The notes under the pieces are model-generated. The model was not told where the DNA came from and made no database searches. It worked only from the letters and a program-made list of their open reading frames with translations. From Streptomyces sp. CA-210063 (GTDB taxonomy: Bacteria; Actinomycetota; Actinomycetes; Streptomycetales; Streptomycetaceae), in contig NZ_CP102512.1 of NCBI RefSeq assembly GCF_024612015.1, positions 9,114,001 to 9,178,000 of the forward strand: DNA of 64,000 bases. The letters run 5' to 3'. The stretch's first letter is position 1. Every line of letters starts with the position of its first letter. A program made the position numbers and the translations under genes. Shown here piece after piece: positions 51,978 through 60,338 of the stretch.

Positions 51978-53159
51978 ATGGACATCGACGCACTGCGCCG
52001 GGACACCCCCGGCACCGCCAACCGAGTGCACCTCAACAACGCCGGCGCGGCTCTGCTCTCCCGGCGGACCCTGGACGCCGTCACCGCCCACCTGGAGCTC
52101 GAAGCGGCCATCGGCGGCTACGAGGCGGCCGATCAGGAACGGGACCGGATCGACGCCACCTACGCGAACCTCGCGCGGCTGGTGGGCGGACGGCCCGACG
52201 AGATAGCCCTGTTCGACAACTCCACCCACGCCTGGAACGCGGCGTTCTACGCGCTGACCTTCAAGCCGGGCGACCGCATCCTCACCGGCCGGGCCGAGTA
52301 CGGCAGCAACGTCCTCGCCTACCTCCAGATCGCCCGGCGCACCGGCGCGGAGATCGTGGTCGTCCCGGACGACGCGTCCGGCCAGCTCGACACCACCGCC
52401 CTCGCCGACCTGATCGACGACCGCACCCGACTGGTCGGAATCAGCCACATCCCCACCAGCGGCGGCCTGATCAACCCGGCGGCGGAGATCGGGCGGATCA
52501 CGCGGGCCGCCGGTGTCCCGTTCCTCCTGGACGCCACCCAGTCCGTGGGCCAGTTCCCCGTCGACGTCGCCGCCATCGGCTGCGACATGCTCACCGCCAC
52601 CGGCCGCAAATTCCTGCGCGGCCCGCGCGGCACGGGCTTCCTCTGGGTGCGCTCCGAGGCGCTGGAGTACCTGGACCCGTACGTCACCGAGATCCGGGCG
52701 GCCGCCTGGGACGGCGGACGCGGCTTCACCTGGCGGGCCGGCGCCCGGCGCTTCGAGACCTGGGAGGTCAGCTACGCCAACGTCCTCGGCCTGGACGCGG
52801 CCGTACGCCAGGCCCTCGACCTGGGCCTGGACCGGATCGGAGAGCGAGCCGTCGCACTGGGCGCGTACCTGCGCGACCGGCTCGACGCCCTCCCCGGCGT
52901 CACCACCCATGACCTCGGCGAGCACCGCTGCGCCATCGTCACCGCCAAGGTCGACGGCATGCCCACAGCCGAAGTCGCCGCCGCCCTCGCCCGGCAACGG
53001 ATCAACGTCTCCACCACCGACCCCGAACACACCCAGTTCGACACCGAACAGCGAGGCGTCCACCCCCTGGTCCGGCTCTCCCCGCACTACTACAACACCG
53101 AGTCCGAACTCGACCGCACCGTCGAGGCCATGGCCGCCATCGCGCGCTCCGCGCGCTGA
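51978..53159 (+). CDS. PLP-dependent aminotransferase class V (cysteine desulfurase-like fold)
   Basis: 393 residues from ATG 51978. Class V signatures: VHLNNAGAALLSRRTLDAV, FDNSTHAWNAAFYAL, LVGISHIPTSGGLINPAAEI, FLLDATQSVGQFPVDVAAIG (Asp contacting PLP nitrogen) and TATGRKFLRGPRGTGFLWVR with the Schiff-base Lys. Related to isopenicillin-N epimerase and selenocysteine lyase-like enzymes. The tnpB element ends 8 bp upstream, so its own leader is lost; AGGAACGG at the element's end could act as ribosome site. Confidence 0.9.
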   Translation: MDIDALRRDTPGTANRVHLNNAGAALLSRRTLDAVTAHLELEAAIGGYEAADQERDRIDATYANLARLVGGRPDEIALFDNSTHAWNAAFYALTFKPGDRILTGRAEYGSNVLAYLQIARRTGAEIVVVPDDASGQLDTTALADLIDDRTRLVGISHIPTSGGLINPAAEIGRITRAAGVPFLLDATQSVGQFPVDVAAIGCDMLTATGRKFLRGPRGTGFLWVRSEALEYLDPYVTEIRAAAWDGGRGFTWRAGARRFETWEVSYANVLGLDAAVRQALDLGLDRIGERAVALGAYLRDRLDALPGVTTHDLGEHRCAIVTAKVDGMPTAEVAAALARQRINVSTTDPEHTQFDTEQRGVHPLVRLSPHYYNTESELDRTVEAMAAIARSAR

Positions 53160-53289
53160 GACGGGCCTTTTGAAGCCGACGGTTCACTCGTCCATGGCGG
53201 CGCCGACCGTTGCGTCTGCTCCGCGCGCGCCCCGCACATACCGGTTCACGCCCTGACGGCGGCGTCCCGCCTCCTTCCACACTGATGCC

Positions 53290-54783
53290 GTGGTGAACGC
53301 AGAGGTCATCGTGGTGGGGGCGGGACTGTCCGGGATCGGTGCCGCCATCAGGCTGCGCCAGGAGGGCATCCAGGATGTGCTGATACTGGAGAGAGCACCG
53401 GAGGTGGGCGGCACCTGGCGGGAGAACACCTACCCGGGCTGCGCGTGCGACGTCCCGTCCTCGCTGTACAGCTACTCCTTCGCACCGAACCCGGACTGGA
53501 GCCGGGTCTTCGCGGAACAGCGGGAGATCCACGACTACGTGCGGACGACCGCGCGGCGGCACGGTATCGGCCCCTCGCTGCGCTGCGGCGTCGACGTCGA
53601 ACGGGCCCGGTGGGACGACCGGGAACAGCGTTGGCACCTGGAGACGAACGAAGGCCCGTACAGCGCCGCCGTACTCGTCCTGGCGACCGGCCCGTGGCGG
53701 ACCCCACTGCGGCCCGACGTACCGGGCCTGGGGGAGTTCGACGGACCGGTGCTGCACACCGCGCGCTGGGACCCCTCGGTCCGGCTGACCGGACGGCGGA
53801 TCGCCGTCGTGGGCGGCGGTGCCTCCGCGGTGCAGATCGTTCCCGCGATCCAGGAGCAGGCCGCCGCCGTACACGTCTTCCAGCGCACCGCCCAGTGGCT
53901 GCTGCCCAAGCCCGACCACGGCATCCCCGGCTGGCTCCGCGCGCCGGGCACGCAGCACCTCTTGCGGGCCGCCCAGTACCGGCTCCAGGAAGGCCTCGGC
54001 TACGCCTTCCGCCACCCCCGGCTCGTACGACCGGTGGAGGCGGCTGCCCGAGCCCACCTGCGCATGGCCGTCCGGGACCCGCGACTGCGCCGGGCGCTCA
54101 CCCCGGACTACCGGCTGGGCTGCAAACGGCTGCTGACATCGAGCACGTACTACCCCGCGCTGACCCGCCCCCACGTCCACCTTCACCCGACCGCCCTGGC
54201 CGAGGTGCGGGGCAACCGGGTCGTCGGCGCCGACGGCAGTGAGGCCGAGGCCGATGTGATCGTCCTGGCGACCGGCTTCCACATCGGCGAACTGCCCCTC
54301 GCCCGGGGCGTGCACGGCGCACACGGCCGTACGCTCCAGCAGACCTGGGACGACGACGGACCCGAGGCCTATCTCGGCACCAGCGTCAGCGGCTTCCCCA
54401 ACCTCTTCCTGCTCCTGGGGCCGAACGTGCTGGCCGGCTCCACCTCCACGCTCACCGTGGTCGAGGGCCAACTGTCCTACCTCACGGCCGCGCTGACCCA
54501 TCTGCGCGCCACGGGCGACACCTCGCTGGACGTACGGCCCGCCGTACAGGCCCGCTACAACGCGGCGGTCCAGGACGCGCTGCGCACCACCGTCTACAAC
54601 TCCGGCGGCTGCTCCAGCTATTACTTCAGCCCCAGCGGGCGCAACACGTTCTGCTGGCCGTGGTCCACCGGGCGCCTCATCCACCGTCTGAACCGCTTCG
54701 ATCCGGACGCCTACACCTGGACGGCACCCGCGCACGCCCCGGAGCGGCTCCGCCCCGTGAATGAGGAAGAGATCACCGCATGA
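53290..54783 (+). CDS. Flavin monooxygenase, type I Baeyer-Villiger-like
   Basis: 497 residues, GTG start at 53290 or 53293. FAD Rossmann VIVVGAGLSGIGAAIRLRQE, the family phrase GGTWRENTYPGCACDVPSSL, the fingerprint FDGPVLHTARWD (FxGxxxHxxxW) and a second Rossmann RRIAVVGGGASAVQIVPAI for NADPH. The enzyme should insert oxygen into ketones or N/S-oxidise. Its stop overlaps the start of a truncated Rieske gene (ATGA at 54780), so the two once formed a coupled oxygenation pair. Confidence 0.93.
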   Translation: MVNAEVIVVGAGLSGIGAAIRLRQEGIQDVLILERAPEVGGTWRENTYPGCACDVPSSLYSYSFAPNPDWSRVFAEQREIHDYVRTTARRHGIGPSLRCGVDVERARWDDREQRWHLETNEGPYSAAVLVLATGPWRTPLRPDVPGLGEFDGPVLHTARWDPSVRLTGRRIAVVGGGASAVQIVPAIQEQAAAVHVFQRTAQWLLPKPDHGIPGWLRAPGTQHLLRAAQYRLQEGLGYAFRHPRLVRPVEAAARAHLRMAVRDPRLRRALTPDYRLGCKRLLTSSTYYPALTRPHVHLHPTALAEVRGNRVVGADGSEAEADVIVLATGFHIGELPLARGVHGAHGRTLQQTWDDDGPEAYLGTSVSGFPNLFLLLGPNVLAGSTSTLTVVEGQLSYLTAALTHLRATGDTSLDVRPAVQARYNAAVQDALRTTVYNSGGCSSYYFSPSGRNTFCWPWSTGRLIHRLNRFDPDAYTWTAPAHAPERLRPVNEEEITA

Positions 54784-55065
54784 AGCTCCGGCGCACCCGA
54801 ACGCGCCCCTACGACCGCGAGCTCCACGACCGCGAGCTCCACCACCGCCTGCTCCCCGCCGTCGGCGACGAGCAGGAACCCGTGCCGGTCGGCTGGTACT
54901 TCGCCCGCTTCAGCGGCCATCTGCGGCGCGGCGAAGTGGTCCCGGTGACCTATATGAGCAGGCAGTACGCGCTGTTCCGGACCGACGAGGGCCGGATCGG
55001 CATGATCGACAGCCAGTGCTGTCACATGGGGGCGGACCTCAGCCGCTGCGGGGCACCGGAGAAAC
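54780..55065 (+). pseudogene. Rieske [2Fe-2S] oxygenase, N-terminal remnant
   Basis: From ATG 54780 the frame reads VPVGWYFARFSGHLRRGEVV, PVTYMSRQYALFRTDEGRIG and MIDSQCCHMGADLSRCG. This gives the first Cys-x-His pair of a Rieske centre, but the second CxxH and the whole catalytic domain are missing. After about 55040 the sequence becomes unlike the family. A deletion has fused it to unrelated DNA. The duplicated DRELHDRELHHR near the start is odd. Confidence 0.75.
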
Positions 55066-55129
55066 CCTCGCGGGCCCGAATTCGTCGTATCGACGTCCCG
55101 GTGAGTCAGTACGGCAGACAGATGTGGCC

Positions 55130-55154
55130 CAGGACACGTCCATTCCGTGTCCTG
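55130..55154. promoter_or_regulatory. 9-bp inverted repeat before the 55225 gene
   Basis: CAGGACACG (55130-55138) and CGTGTCCTG (55146-55154) pair perfectly with a 7-nt loop. It could be an operator for the next gene or a terminator for the former Rieske operon. Confidence 0.45.
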
Positions 55155-55224
55155 CGCCATTTCCGGGCAAGACGGCACCCGGCTACGTTTTGTCACTCGC
55201 TCCCCAGGACCCACGGAAGGCCCA

Positions 55225-55746
55225 GTGCTCGCAGATCTCTCCCCGCTCATAGCGGCGACCACTCAATGGCTGACGCGCGCCTATCCGGCGGGCGGCGGCG
55301 CGCTGGACGAGGCGCTCGCCGAGGCGCAGGCCCGGCAGGCCGTCACCGTGGCGGCCTGGCTCCGCTATCCGACGCCGATCGACGCGGCCCTCGTCGGCGT
55401 GGCGGGATCCGGCGGATCCGCCCGGCTCGACTGGCTCACCGGCGTCGACGAGGCCCCGACACCGGAGGAGTACGCCTGGCGGACCTGGGTCGACGAGGTC
55501 GTGGCCAGCTGGGCGGCCTGTCTGCTCGCCGACCCCGAGCTGGCCCGCACGGCGGTGGCCGCCCTCACCGACACCACGCACACGGCCGGCTCACCGGTCG
55601 CCTTCCGCCGCCTTCTCGCCCCGGACGACCTCGACCGGCGGGCGGCCGCACTGCTCCGCCACCCCGACCTCCTCGCCCCCGTGGCGACACTGCATCACGC
55701 CGGCCTCCTCGCCACGCTGGAGCCCGGGCAGTCCCTGACGGCCTGA
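55225..55746 (+). CDS. Hypothetical protein, 173 aa
   Basis: GTG start at 55225 with GGAAGG five bases before. The protein (LADLSPLIAATTQWLTRAYP, DEALAEAQARQAVTVAAWLR, DDLDRRAAALLRHPDLLAPV) is Ala/Leu-rich, helical and soluble-looking. No motif or family was recognised. Converges with the CE2 esterase gene 28 bp away. The upstream inverted repeat suggests it has its own regulation. Confidence 0.65.
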   Translation: MLADLSPLIAATTQWLTRAYPAGGGALDEALAEAQARQAVTVAAWLRYPTPIDAALVGVAGSGGSARLDWLTGVDEAPTPEEYAWRTWVDEVVASWAACLLADPELARTAVAALTDTTHTAGSPVAFRRLLAPDDLDRRAAALLRHPDLLAPVATLHHAGLLATLEPGQSLTA

Positions 55747-55774
55747 GCCCTCCCGGCACACCACGAGAGCCCCG

Positions 55775-56911
55775 CTACCAGCGCAGCGGCAGCCCCGCGA
55801 GATGGCCGTCCAGCAGCCCGGAGATGATCCGGTGGTCGTTGAGCGAGGGGTGCCAGTCGCAGCCCAGGTGATCCAGGCCGGGATCGTCGTAGTACCAGCG
55901 ACTGACCCGGCCGTCGCCCCGGCGGCCGCGCTCCTCGACGATCCGCAGGGTGGCCTCCGCGAACGCGGTGGTGTTCCAGAGACGGGCGGCGGCGACCACG
56001 ACGAACGCCTTGGGCCCGTACCGGGCGCGCAACTTGTCGAGGAACCCGTGATAGGCGCTTTCGTAGGCGGCGACCAATTCGTCCACCGTCGTCCAGCGCT
56101 CGCCGGGATTGAGGGGCGTCGAGAAGTCGTTGATGCCGAGCCCCACCACGACGACCTGCGGACGCCAGCCGGCCGGCTTCCGCCAGACATCACCCTCGAC
56201 GTTCAGCAGGGCGCGATCGTAGTACGTGCGAAAGTCGGTTCCTGGATCGCCGCCGTTGTAATTGCGGACCATTCCACGGCCGGAAAAGGCACTGATCTGG
56301 TAGTCGGCGTCGAGCTTTCGGGCCGTGAGCGCGCCGAACGCGAGATCGGCATTGCTGTTCCGGTTGACCCCGCCGTTGCCGGAACAGTCCTGGGTGTCGG
56401 AGACATTGCCGTATCCGGCGGTGTACGAGTCACCGATGAACTCGATCTGTCTGCTCCGCGCCGGAGGTCCGGCGAGGATCGCGCCACCGGGAGCCGCGAC
56501 GAACCCGCCGAACCGGCCTGCCGCCCAGGGGCTCTCCGTCCGCTTCACGACCCGTACACCGTGTCCGCCGTCGGTGAGGCCGTCGATCCAGGAGACGGTC
56601 CGGCCCGGCGTCACGAGGGTGGCCACGGTCGTTCCGTCGACCTGGACGTCGTAGTCGTTGTCGGAGTCGTCGAGGGCGACACCGACACCCGTTCCCCTGA
56701 ACCGCCCCTCGAAGTAGACGCCGGGCCAGCTGTACCGAACCGTCCCGTCGTCGCCCTTCTTGACCCGGCCCACCGTGTGGAACCGGGCACGGGTGCTGCC
56801 GGCCGCCCGCGAGGGGGAGGCGACGGCGGTGACGAGGCCCGCGGCGGCCGCCGTGACCAGGGTCCTTCTGGATATCGGGGGTGTACGGGGTAAGCGGTGG
56901 GGCGTGGGCAT
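55775..56911 (-). CDS. Secreted SGNH esterase of CE2 type
   Basis: 378 residues from ATG 56911 with AAGGGA upstream. Tat signal (ISRRTLVTAAAAGLVTAVAS). Residues about 45-145 form a beta-sandwich (YSWPGVYFEGRFRGTGVGVA, LDDSDNDYDVQVDG), followed by an SGNH domain with the nucleophile Ser162 in IEFIGDSYTAGYG, Asn in VVGLGINDFS, and the C-terminal CDWHPSLNDH. This two-domain build is that of CE2 acetylxylan or acetylmannan esterases. A CebR box 27 nt upstream supports a hemicellulose role. Confidence 0.9.
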   Translation of the reverse strand: MPTPHRLPRTPPISRRTLVTAAAAGLVTAVASPSRAAGSTRARFHTVGRVKKGDDGTVRYSWPGVYFEGRFRGTGVGVALDDSDNDYDVQVDGTTVATLVTPGRTVSWIDGLTDGGHGVRVVKRTESPWAAGRFGGFVAAPGGAILAGPPARSRQIEFIGDSYTAGYGNVSDTQDCSGNGGVNRNSNADLAFGALTARKLDADYQISAFSGRGMVRNYNGGDPGTDFRTYYDRALLNVEGDVWRKPAGWRPQVVVVGLGINDFSTPLNPGERWTTVDELVAAYESAYHGFLDKLRARYGPKAFVVVAAARLWNTTAFAEATLRIVEERGRRGDGRVSRWYYDDPGLDHLGCDWHPSLNDHRIISGLLDGHLAGLPLRW

Positions 56912-56937
56912 GTGACCATCCCTTCGGCTCACGAGCC

Positions 56938-56951
56938 TGGGAGCGCTCCCA
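56938..56951. promoter_or_regulatory. CebR-type operator, second copy
   Basis: A perfect TGGGAGCGCTCCCA 27 nt upstream of the CE2 esterase start, identical to the box at 23427. This places the esterase in the same cellobiose-responsive regulon as the mannanase. Confidence 0.92.
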
Positions 56952-57040
56952 TGGCTATGCGCTATCGAAGGTGGCCGCCCCAGAGGACTCCGTCAACCCC
57001 TCGCGTCGACATCCGTATCTCGGCCCGGGCCATCCGCATC

Positions 57041-57715
57041 TCAGCCCGGGACATGGTCGCCGAACGACGTGACGGACAGGAAGCGGATGGGGAGTTCCAC
57101 CAACTCCTGCGGCCCGTGCGCGCCCTCGCCGTCGAGCTGGAGGGCGTCGCCGGGGCGCATCGTGTAACTCGCCTCGCCGTGCCCGTAGATCATCTCGCCC
57201 TCCAGCATGTAGAGGAGCTCGGTGCCGGGGTGCTGGAAGAGGGGGAACACCTCGCTCTGCTCGGTGAGCGTGACGAGGACGGCCTCCATGCGCTTGTGCG
57301 GGCCGCGCAGGGCGCCGAGGAGTTCGTAGAGGTGGCCGACCCGGCTGCCGCGGCGGACGATGCGGGCGCCCTGCCCGGCCGGGACGAAGACGGCCTCGCG
57401 GTCGGCGTCGACCCCGCGGAACAGCGCGGTGACCGGCACCCCGAGACCGGTGGCGAGCCGGCCGAGCGTCGTGAGGCTGCACGAGGTCTGCGCGTTCTCG
57501 ATCTTGGAGAGCATCGCCTTGGAGATCCCGACCCGGGCTGCCGTCTCGGCCACCGACAGGCCCGCGGCCGTACGGTACTCCCGCACCTGACGCCCGATGA
57601 CGACCTCCAGCTCCAGCTTCCGCGCGGCCTCGCCGGGATCGACCTCGCGGTCCGGCAGGTCGGCGTCAGGGTCGGGGAACGCGGGGGTGTCCGGGTCAGA
57701 CGTCATGGGGGCCAT
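57041..57715 (-). CDS. XRE-family regulator with cupin domain
   Basis: 224 residues from ATG 57715, or 221 from ATG 57706. HTH: VIGRQVREYRTAAGLSVAET, AARVGISKAMLSKIENAQTS, CSLTTLGRLATGLGVPVTAL. Cupin: FPLFQHPGTELLYMLEGEMI to GDALQLDGEGAHGPQELVEL. Such regulators often control amine or glutamine metabolism. It is at the end of the glnT-glx-solA operon direction, and an inverted repeat GTTTCC-N5-GGAAAC lies 15 nt upstream of its start. Confidence 0.92.
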   Translation of the reverse strand: MAPMTSDPDTPAFPDPDADLPDREVDPGEAARKLELEVVIGRQVREYRTAAGLSVAETAARVGISKAMLSKIENAQTSCSLTTLGRLATGLGVPVTALFRGVDADREAVFVPAGQGARIVRRGSRVGHLYELLGALRGPHKRMEAVLVTLTEQSEVFPLFQHPGTELLYMLEGEMIYGHGEASYTMRPGDALQLDGEGAHGPQELVELPIRFLSVTSFGDHVPG

Positions 57716-57729
57716 TGTGCCGCGACGGT

Positions 57730-57746
57730 GTTTCCCACGAGGAAAC
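57730..57746. promoter_or_regulatory. GTTTCC-N5-GGAAAC inverted repeat upstream of XRE gene
   Basis: GTTTCC at 57730-57735 and GGAAAC at 57741-57746. A related but weaker site (GTTTCC, TGTCG, TGAGAC read on the minus strand) occurs upstream of glnT, so both could bind the XRE-cupin protein. Confidence 0.5.
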
Positions 57747-57761
57747 GGGGGTCCGTGGTGG

Positions 57762-58889
57762 TCATCGCCGGGCGGCATGAGCGGCCAGCGTGAAGCGGGG
57801 CTCCGGCGCCGCCCCGCCCAGCGCCAGATCGGTGGCCAGCTCCCCGATGAGCGGCGCGAACTTGGCGCCGTGCCCGGAGCAGGGCGAGCACACGACCAGG
57901 GGACCGGACCGGTCGAGCACGAAGTCGTCGTTCGCGGTGGAGGTGTAGAGGCACGTGGCCTCGTTGAAGGGCTCCGGCACCAGACCCGGCAGCCACTGTC
58001 GTACGTACGCGGTGATGCGGTCGCGGGCGGCCGGGTCCACCTGCCCGTCGCGGGTGCCGGCGGTCGTGGGCCCGCCCGCGTCGTGCTCGGCGATCTTGCG
58101 GCCGTCGAAGGGGCCGCCGTCCCGTCCGCCCGGCAGGCTGTAGGTGCTGAGGGCGTCCTTGTGCACGACGACCGGCCAGGGCTCGGCCGCCGCATCGTGG
58201 CGCGGGAAGTGGAAGATCTGCTGCTGGGTGACGGTCAGCTCGGGCAGCGGTACGAGGCCTCCCAGCAGGTCGGACGCCCAGGCCCCGGCGGCCACGACGG
58301 CCCGGCGCGCGATGAGGCTCGCCCCCTCCGCCGTCTCCAGCCGTACGGCCGCCTCCCCGAGCGGGGTGACGCGGCGTACGGCGGTGCCGTGCCGGATGTC
58401 CGCCCCGCGGGCGCCGGCCCGCTCCACGAAGGCGGCCACGGCCCCGGCCGCGTCGACGGTGCCCGCCTCCGGGTGGAAGAGGACCGGGCCGTCGAAGCGC
58501 AGCCCCGGCCAGCGCCGTGCCGCCTCCTCGGGCGGCAGCAGTTCATGCGGGACGGCGGCCGCGGCGAGGCCGGACGCGATGCGCTCGGGTTCACGCAGCC
58601 GGCCGTGGTCGATGCCGCCGACGATGCGCAGCACCCGGGTGCCGGCGTCGGTCTCCAGCTCCCGCCACAGGTCCATCGCGCGCCCGGTCATCCCGATGTA
58701 CATCGGGTCCGGATAGGCGCGGCGGACGATACGGGCGCTGCCGTGCGAACTGCCCCTGGTGTGCCCGGCGTCGAACCGCTCGAGCACGGCCACGGACAGC
58801 CCGCGCCGGGTGGCGGCCCACGCGGTGGCCGCCCCCATCAGCCCCGCGCCGACGACCGCGACGTCGAACTCCGGCGTTCCGGGGCTCAC
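57762..58889 (-). CDS. solA: N-methyl amino acid oxidase (sarcosine/N-methyltryptophan oxidase family)
   Basis: 375 residues. FAD Rossmann FDVAVVGAGLMGAATAWAAT, substrate region SSHGSARIVRRAYPDPMYI, and SGHGAKFAPLIGELATDLAL preceded by SPC, the Cys that binds FAD covalently in monomeric sarcosine oxidase. It oxidatively demethylates a secondary amine to give formaldehyde and peroxide. The start overlaps the glxD stop by 4 bp, so it belongs to the glnT-glxBCD operon; the true substrate may be N-methylglutamate or a related compound. Confidence 0.9.
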   Translation of the reverse strand: MSPGTPEFDVAVVGAGLMGAATAWAATRRGLSVAVLERFDAGHTRGSSHGSARIVRRAYPDPMYIGMTGRAMDLWRELETDAGTRVLRIVGGIDHGRLREPERIASGLAAAAVPHELLPPEEAARRWPGLRFDGPVLFHPEAGTVDAAGAVAAFVERAGARGADIRHGTAVRRVTPLGEAAVRLETAEGASLIARRAVVAAGAWASDLLGGLVPLPELTVTQQQIFHFPRHDAAAEPWPVVVHKDALSTYSLPGGRDGGPFDGRKIAEHDAGGPTTAGTRDGQVDPAARDRITAYVRQWLPGLVPEPFNEATCLYTSTANDDFVLDRSGPLVVCSPCSGHGAKFAPLIGELATDLALGGAAPEPRFTLAAHAARR

Positions 58890-60205
58890 AGCCCGGCCCC
58901 CGGTATCCAGTTGGTGCCCGCCAGCGGCACCCGGGCCATGGCGGCCGCCTCGATGGTGAGGGCGACCAGGTCCTCCGGCTCCAGGTGTCGCAGGTGGGCC
59001 TTGCCGCAGGCGCGGGCGATGGTCTGCGCCTCCATGGTCATCACGCGGAGGAAGTTGGCGAGCCGACGGCCGCCCTCGACCGGATCGAGGCGGGCGGACA
59101 GGGCAGGGTCCTGTGTGGAGATGCCCGCCGGGTCGCGGCCGTCCTGGTAGTCGTCGTAGTACCCGGCGGCCGAGCCCAGCCCCCGGTACTCGGCGTCGTA
59201 CTTCGGGTGGTTGTCGCCCAGCGCGATCAGCGCGGCGGTGCCGATGGCCACCGCGTCCGCGCCCAGCGCCATGGCCTTGGCGAGGTCGGCGCCGCCGCGG
59301 ATGCCGCCGGAGACGATGAGCTGGACCTCCCGGTGGACGCCCAACTCCTGGAGGGCCTGGACGGCTTGGGGGAGTGCGGCGAGCGTCGGGATGCCGACGT
59401 GCTCGATGAACACGTCCTGGGTGGCGGCGGTACCGCCCTGCATACCGTCGAGGACGACGACGTCCGCGCCCGCCTGGACGGCGAGCTTCACGTCGTAGTA
59501 CGTACGGGTCGCGCCGATCTTGACGTAGACCGGCTTCTCCCAGTCCGTGATCTCCCTGAGCTCCCGGATCTTGATCTCCAGGTCGTCGGGGCCCGTCCAG
59601 TCGGGGTGGCGGCAGGCGCTGCGCTGGTCGATGCCGAGCGGCAGGGTCCGCATGGCGGCGACCCGCTCGGTGATCTTCTGGCCGAGCAGCATGCCGCCGC
59701 CGCCCGGCTTGGCGCCCTGGCCGAGGACGACCTCGATGGCGTCGGCCTTGCGCAGGTCGTCGGGGTTCATGCCGTAGCGGGACGGCAGGTACTGGTACAC
59801 GAGGTGCTTGGACTGGCCGCGCTCCTCGGGCGTCATGCCGCCGTCGCCGGTGGTGGTGGACGTGCCGGCCTCGGACGCGCCCCGGCCGAGGGCCTCCTTC
59901 GCCTGCGCGGACAGCGCGCCGAAGCTCATGCCCGCGATGGTGACCGGGGTCTTCAGGCGCAGGGGGTGCTTCGCGTTGCGGCTGCCGAGCACGACGTCGG
60001 TGTCACAGCGCTCGCGGTAACCCTCCAGCGGATAGCGGGACATGGACGCGCCGAGGAACAGCAGATCGTCGAAGTGCGGGACGCCGCGCTTGGCGCCCCA
60101 GCCGCGGATGTCGTAGATACCGGTCTCGGCGGCACGCTGGATGGCGTGGATGGTCGCGCGGTCGAAGGTGGCCGACTCGCGGAGGCCGTGGGATGCGGGT
60201 TCCAC
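58886..60205 (-). CDS. glxD: FMN-binding glutamate-synthase-like protein GlxD
   Basis: 439 residues from a GTG at 60205 with GAGGAG upstream. The FMN barrel shows VTIAGMSFGALSAQAKEALG, TTTGDGGMTPEERGQSKHLV, YVKIGATRTYYDVKLAVQAG, ADVVVLDGMQGGTAATQD and LIVSGGIRGGADLAKAMALG. It corresponds to the central synthase domain of glutamate synthase and to the third subunit of N-methylglutamate synthase-type enzymes. With GlxB and GlxC it makes a split glutamate-synthase-like enzyme that moves an amine onto a keto acid. Confidence 0.93.
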   Translation of the reverse strand: MEPASHGLRESATFDRATIHAIQRAAETGIYDIRGWGAKRGVPHFDDLLFLGASMSRYPLEGYRERCDTDVVLGSRNAKHPLRLKTPVTIAGMSFGALSAQAKEALGRGASEAGTSTTTGDGGMTPEERGQSKHLVYQYLPSRYGMNPDDLRKADAIEVVLGQGAKPGGGGMLLGQKITERVAAMRTLPLGIDQRSACRHPDWTGPDDLEIKIRELREITDWEKPVYVKIGATRTYYDVKLAVQAGADVVVLDGMQGGTAATQDVFIEHVGIPTLAALPQAVQALQELGVHREVQLIVSGGIRGGADLAKAMALGADAVAIGTAALIALGDNHPKYDAEYRGLGSAAGYYDDYQDGRDPAGISTQDPALSARLDPVEGGRRLANFLRVMTMEAQTIARACGKAHLRHLEPEDLVALTIEAAAMARVPLAGTNWIPGAGL

Positions 60206-60230
60206 TGCAGAACTCCTCTGGTAGGGCGAG

Positions 60231-60299
60231 CTGTCGCGCGCCTTCAGGGGCGCGGGGCTGTATCGATGTGCGGCTCCGCCGCGTGGGCGCGACCAGCCA
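60231..60299. repeat. Dispersed repeat, second family (copy 2, inverted)
   Basis: The reverse complement reads GTGGCTGGTCGCGCCCACGC, a GCGGCGGAGCCGC hairpin, and ATCGATACAGCCCCGCGCCC, the same order as at 23083-23152. It lies inside the glx operon between glxC and glxD, so it may adjust relative expression. Confidence 0.75.
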
Positions 60300-60338
60300 C
60301 ATCGGACGCGCGGTTTCAATGCGGCGCTTCCGCCGGAA

